A stretch of DNA of 64,000 nucleotides from V1-33 sp964523105 (GTDB taxonomy: Bacteria; Verrucomicrobiota; Verrucomicrobiia; Verrucomicrobiales; V1-33), in the NCBI GenBank assembly GCA_964523105.1, contig CAZFZN010000005.1:62001-126000 (forward strand), in the 5' to 3' direction. Position numbers and translations under genes: made by a program. Each line of letters starts with the position of its first letter. Positions within the stretch are counted from its first letter, which is position 1. The notes under the pieces were generated by a model. That model was not told the origin of the DNA and did no database searches. It worked only from the letters and a program-made list of their open reading frames with translations. This document shows positions 61,347 through 64,000 of this stretch, piece by piece.

Positions 61347-62504
61347 ATGCGCACTTTCGACGAAGAACTCCACGCTCTGCGCGAAGCCTCGCTCTTGCGC
61401 ACGCTGCGGCGGGTGGACGGCCCGCAGCAGCCGCGCGTGGACGTGGACGGGCGGGCGGTGCTCAATTTTTCCTCCAACGACTATCTCGGGCTCGCGTCGT
61501 CGCCGGAAGTGAAGGAGGCGCTGATTCGCGGCGTGGAGCGCTGGGGCGCGGGATCGGGCGCTTCGCGGCTGGTGTGCGGCACGCAAAGTCCGCACGCGGC
61601 GCTGGAGGAGGCGCTGGCGTCGTTCAAGGGCACCGGGGCGGCGCTGACATTTTCGTCAGGCTATGCCGCCGCGGTGGGAACCCTCACCGCTTTGCTGGGG
61701 CCGGAGGATACGGTGATTCTCGACAAGCTCTGCCATGCCAGCCTCATTGACGGCGCGCGGCTCAGCGGAGCGGTGCTGCGCGTCTTTCCGCACAATCGCA
61801 CGGAACGTCTGGCGGAACTGCTCGCCAAAACCCGCGCCAAAGCACCGGCGCACGCGCGGGTGCTGGTGGTGACGGAAAGCATTTTCAGCATGGACGGCGA
61901 CCGCGCGCCGCTGGCCGAAATCGCGGCCCTGACACAAGAGCACGGCGCGCTGCTCATGGTGGATGAAGCGCACGCATTCGGCATTTGCGGCGCGCAGGGC
62001 AGGGGACTGGCGGACGAATCGGGCATCGTGCCTGACATTCACATGGGAACGCTCAGCAAGGCCGCCGGGCTGCACGGCGGTTACATCTGCGGCACGCGTT
62101 CACTCATCGATCTGCTTATCAACCGCGCGCGCAGTTTCATCTATTCCACGGCGCCCCCGCCCGCCGTGGCTGCTGCGGCCGGTGATGTCGTGCGGGACAT
62201 GCTTCCCGGTCCCGTGGGCGAAGTGCGCCGCGCCAAACTCTGGAGCCTTCTGGCGCGCTTCGCTGGGAGGATGAACGGCGCCGTGCGCGAGCCGCAGAGC
62301 GCCATCGTGCCGCTCGTCATCGGCGGAGAGGCGGAGGCGTTGCAGCGCAGCGCGGCCCTGCTGGACGCCGGCTGTCTGATTCCCGCCATCCGCTATCCCA
62401 CCGTCGCTCGCGGCACCGCGCGGCTGCGCCTCACCTTCAGCGCGGCGCACGAACCCGGCGACGTGGACCGGCTGGCGCGGGCTTTGACTGCGGCTTCCCG
62501 GTGA
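61347..62504 (+). CDS. bioF: 8-amino-7-oxononanoate synthase-like PLP enzyme (alpha-oxoamine synthase)
   Basis: A 385-residue PLP enzyme. The family signature runs through LNFSSNDYLGLASSPEVKEA, GSGASRLVCGTQSPHAALEE, CHASLIDGARLSG, LLMVDEAHAFGICGAQGRGL and the lysine in MGTLSKAAGLHGGYICG. It fits 8-amino-7-oxononanoate synthase, which joins pimeloyl-ACP and alanine in biotin synthesis. Glycine C-acetyltransferase and serine palmitoyltransferase share the fold, and no other biotin gene is in the window, so the exact reaction is not certain. It begins 105 bases after the DUF4340 gene. Confidence 0.82.
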   Translation: MRTFDEELHALREASLLRTLRRVDGPQQPRVDVDGRAVLNFSSNDYLGLASSPEVKEALIRGVERWGAGSGASRLVCGTQSPHAALEEALASFKGTGAALTFSSGYAAAVGTLTALLGPEDTVILDKLCHASLIDGARLSGAVLRVFPHNRTERLAELLAKTRAKAPAHARVLVVTESIFSMDGDRAPLAEIAALTQEHGALLMVDEAHAFGICGAQGRGLADESGIVPDIHMGTLSKAAGLHGGYICGTRSLIDLLINRARSFIYSTAPPPAVAAAAGDVVRDMLPGPVGEVRRAKLWSLLARFAGRMNGAVREPQSAIVPLVIGGEAEALQRSAALLDAGCLIPAIRYPTVARGTARLRLTFSAAHEPGDVDRLARALTAASR

Positions 62505-62697
62505 AGCCGGAGGCGCAGGCCGCGCCATATGCTCGAACCGCAAAAGGAACCGCAGGAGGCTTGTCGTGACACTGGCTGTGCTCGTACGACAAGGCCGGGA
62601 CGGGCCTTGTTACGGCTTCGTGCGCAGGCCTCGCGCCATTCCCGGGACGGGCAATTCCCTGCTGGAAATCTGCCGCCGGGTTCGCTATGCAACGGGC

Positions 62698-63138
62698 ATG
62701 AACCGACTTCCCTCCATCTCCGCCGTTCTCACGGTGTGTCTTTTCGCCGCGTGCACCCACACACCCGACGAAGGACCGGAGACCGCGCCGGTGGGGCCGT
62801 CTGTGCTCAGCGATGCCGTCATTCAGGAGGCGCTCCACGGGCCGGTGGATTATCAAAAGCACATCCGGCCAGTCATCTATCAGAACTGCCTGCCGTGCCA
62901 CGACGGCAAACAGTTTCCGCACCTTGCCAATTTCACGAGCCGCAGCAGCACCATGGCCCGCGGGCCGTACGGATACCGCATTGTGCCCGGCAAGCCCGAC
63001 GAAAGCCTCATGGTGCGCAATCTCAGCCTGACGCATGCGCCGGTGAAATCCATGCCGCCGGTGGGCAACCGCCTCACGCCGGAAGAAACGAAGATCCTGC
63101 GCAACTGGATTCTCGAAGGAGCCGAGTGGCCGGAGTAG
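62698..63138 (+). CDS. Small cytochrome-c-like lipoprotein (planctomycete type)
   Basis: A 146-residue protein starting MNRLPSISAVLTVCLFAACT at 62698, with the lipobox FAAC. The mature part has one heme motif (YQNCLPCHDGKQ, CxxCH) in the PSCyt1-like setting VDYQKHIRPVIYQNC, the axial Met candidate in KSMPPVGNRLTPEE, and WILEGAEWPE at the end. It resembles the cytochrome-like modules common in PVC bacteria and may carry electrons for a dehydrogenase. The longer open frame from 62566 lacks a signal. The enzyme partner is not adjacent. Confidence 0.85.
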   Translation: MNRLPSISAVLTVCLFAACTHTPDEGPETAPVGPSVLSDAVIQEALHGPVDYQKHIRPVIYQNCLPCHDGKQFPHLANFTSRSSTMARGPYGYRIVPGKPDESLMVRNLSLTHAPVKSMPPVGNRLTPEETKILRNWILEGAEWPE

Positions 63139-63311
63139 TCCGGGCGTGACAGGGCGTCGCATTCCCCCGGGCGCATTTGCCCGGATGCGGGACATATTGA
63201 CCGGTGCAGGCCCAGGCCGAAATCCGGCAGTCGGGTAATCAAGGCCTTGAGTGTTAAAGTTTTGACAACGGAGCCGGTTCCGGGGCATTCCTTCTGCAAG
63301 ACAAGGCATCA

Positions 63312-64000
63312 ATGAATCCCGAACGCCTCACTCACAAAACTGCCGAAGCCATCAACGCCGCGCAAAGCATCGCCACGCGCGCCGGTCATCCGGAATTGAA
63401 GCCGGCGCACCTGCTCAGTGCGCTGCTGGAGCAGGAGGGCGGCATCGCGCGACCGCTCCTGGAAAAGGCCCTCGGCGCGGAGGTGCTTTCCACCCTGACC
63501 TCCACGCTCGCCATTCACCTCAGCCGCCAGCCCAGTGTCACCGGCAGCAGCGGCCTGGGCATGTCGAACGATCTGCGCATTCTCCTGACCGAGGCGGAGG
63601 ACCAGCAGAAGAAGCTGAAGGACGAATACCTCAGTGTGGAGCACCTGCTGCTCGCCCTGACGAAGAAGCCGGGCGAGTTGCAGGACATCGTCAAGTCCTC
63701 CGGCCTGACACATGACAAACTGCTCACCGCCATCAAAGCGGTGCGCGGTTCGCAGAAGGTCGCTGATCAGGATCCGGAGGGGAAATACCAGACGCTGGAG
63801 AAATACGGCACCGACCTCACCGCCCGCGCGCGCGCCGGAAAGATCGATCCGGTCATCGGCCGCGATGAGGAAATCCGCCGCGTCATGCAGGTGCTGAGCC
63901 GCCGCACCAAGAACAATCCCGTGTTGATAGGCGAACCGGGCGTCGGCAAGACTGCCATCGCGGAAGGCCTCGCGCGCCGCATCGTCGCCGGCGACGTGCC
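63312..64000 (+). CDS. clpB: ATP-dependent chaperone ClpB (3' truncated by window)
   Basis: The first 229 residues of a ClpB/Hsp104 disaggregase. The N-terminal Clp_N repeat domain (MNPERLTHKTAEAINAAQSI, YLSVEHLLLALTKKPGELQD) is followed by the linker KYGTDLTARARAGKIDPVIG. The first AAA domain starts with the Walker A LIGEPGVGKTAIAEGLARR. The protein works with DnaK to rescue aggregated proteins after heat stress. The upstream 170 bases hold a TTGACA at 63262, possibly the -35, but no convincing -10 or CIRCE element was found. Confidence 0.95.
   Translation, partial: MNPERLTHKTAEAINAAQSIATRAGHPELKPAHLLSALLEQEGGIARPLLEKALGAEVLSTLTSTLAIHLSRQPSVTGSSGLGMSNDLRILLTEAEDQQKKLKDEYLSVEHLLLALTKKPGELQDIVKSSGLTHDKLLTAIKAVRGSQKVADQDPEGKYQTLEKYGTDLTARARAGKIDPVIGRDEEIRRVMQVLSRRTKNNPVLIGEPGVGKTAIAEGLARRIVAGDV

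Noticed and set aside
63139..63311. Heat-shock promoter or CIRCE element before clpB
   Set aside because: A TTGACA at 63262 is present, but neither a sigma-32 pair with correct spacing nor the CIRCE inverted repeat could be found.
1..64000. CRISPR arrays, rRNA genes, riboswitches
   Set aside because: No regular short repeats with spacers, no rRNA sequence and no recognisable riboswitch core were seen on either strand.

Overview
The window is GC-rich bacterial DNA that reads like a Verrucomicrobiota (PVC-group) chromosome. The pointers are a PVC-type PQQ-like/heme dehydrogenase, a PEP-CTERM protein, a giant CotH/lamin-tail secreted protein, a GldF/GldG/DUF4340 transport operon, BlaI/M56 regulation, and dispersed repeats of the 'ATCTGTGTCCATCTGTGG' kind. 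The phylum is inferred from gene content; no rRNA or other marker is present to prove it.

Layout. (1) 1-13.6 kb looks like the right part of a genomic island. It opens with a heavy-metal module: a truncated CusA-type RND pump, a YHS-like lipoprotein, and a CnrYXH-like set of one-TM anti-sigma candidate, small lipoprotein, periplasmic metal-sensor-like protein and ECF sigma factor. Two small hypotheticals follow, then an operon of XRE regulator, membrane beta-propeller protein, membrane protein and HerA/VirD4-type ATPase with a C-terminal PD-(D/E)xK-like domain. A Cys-motif protein and a tyrosine integrase come last. The integrase sits next to a bare 3' end of a tRNA-Ser gene (13606-13635), the candidate right attachment site. 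(2) 13.7-28.4 kb is chromosomal: secreted PA14/PA protein, serine hydrolase, class I fumarase, M28 peptidase, PVC dehydrogenase and a propeller protein. An antitoxin/PIN pair lies between the intact fumarase 3' end and a diverged second copy of that 3' end. (3) 28.5-42.7 kb holds a BlaI/M56 sensor pair with a clear double operator, a 222-bp inverted-repeat element (MITE), ROK kinase, chromate transporter, a nuclease/phosphatase, secreted proteins, a PatB-type lyase, a phosphoesterase, an AraC regulator and a PEP-CTERM protein. (4) 42.7-53.5 kb holds a 2140-residue CotH/LTD protein, an LRR-Roc-COR-TIR protein resembling an immune receptor, and a DUF4143 ATPase behind a near-perfect hairpin/operator. 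(5) 53.6-64 kb is housekeeping: RlmI-like methyltransferase, mannose-6-phosphate isomerase, GldF/GldG/DUF4340 operon, BioF-like enzyme, a small cytochrome-like lipoprotein and the start of clpB.

The best candidates for an undescribed system are the island operon at 5.1-11.7 kb, the LRR-Roc-COR-TIR protein at 49.3-51.9 kb, and the toxin-antitoxin cassette framed by fumarase tails at 19.0-20.0 kb. No rRNA, intact tRNA, CRISPR array or riboswitch was recognised.
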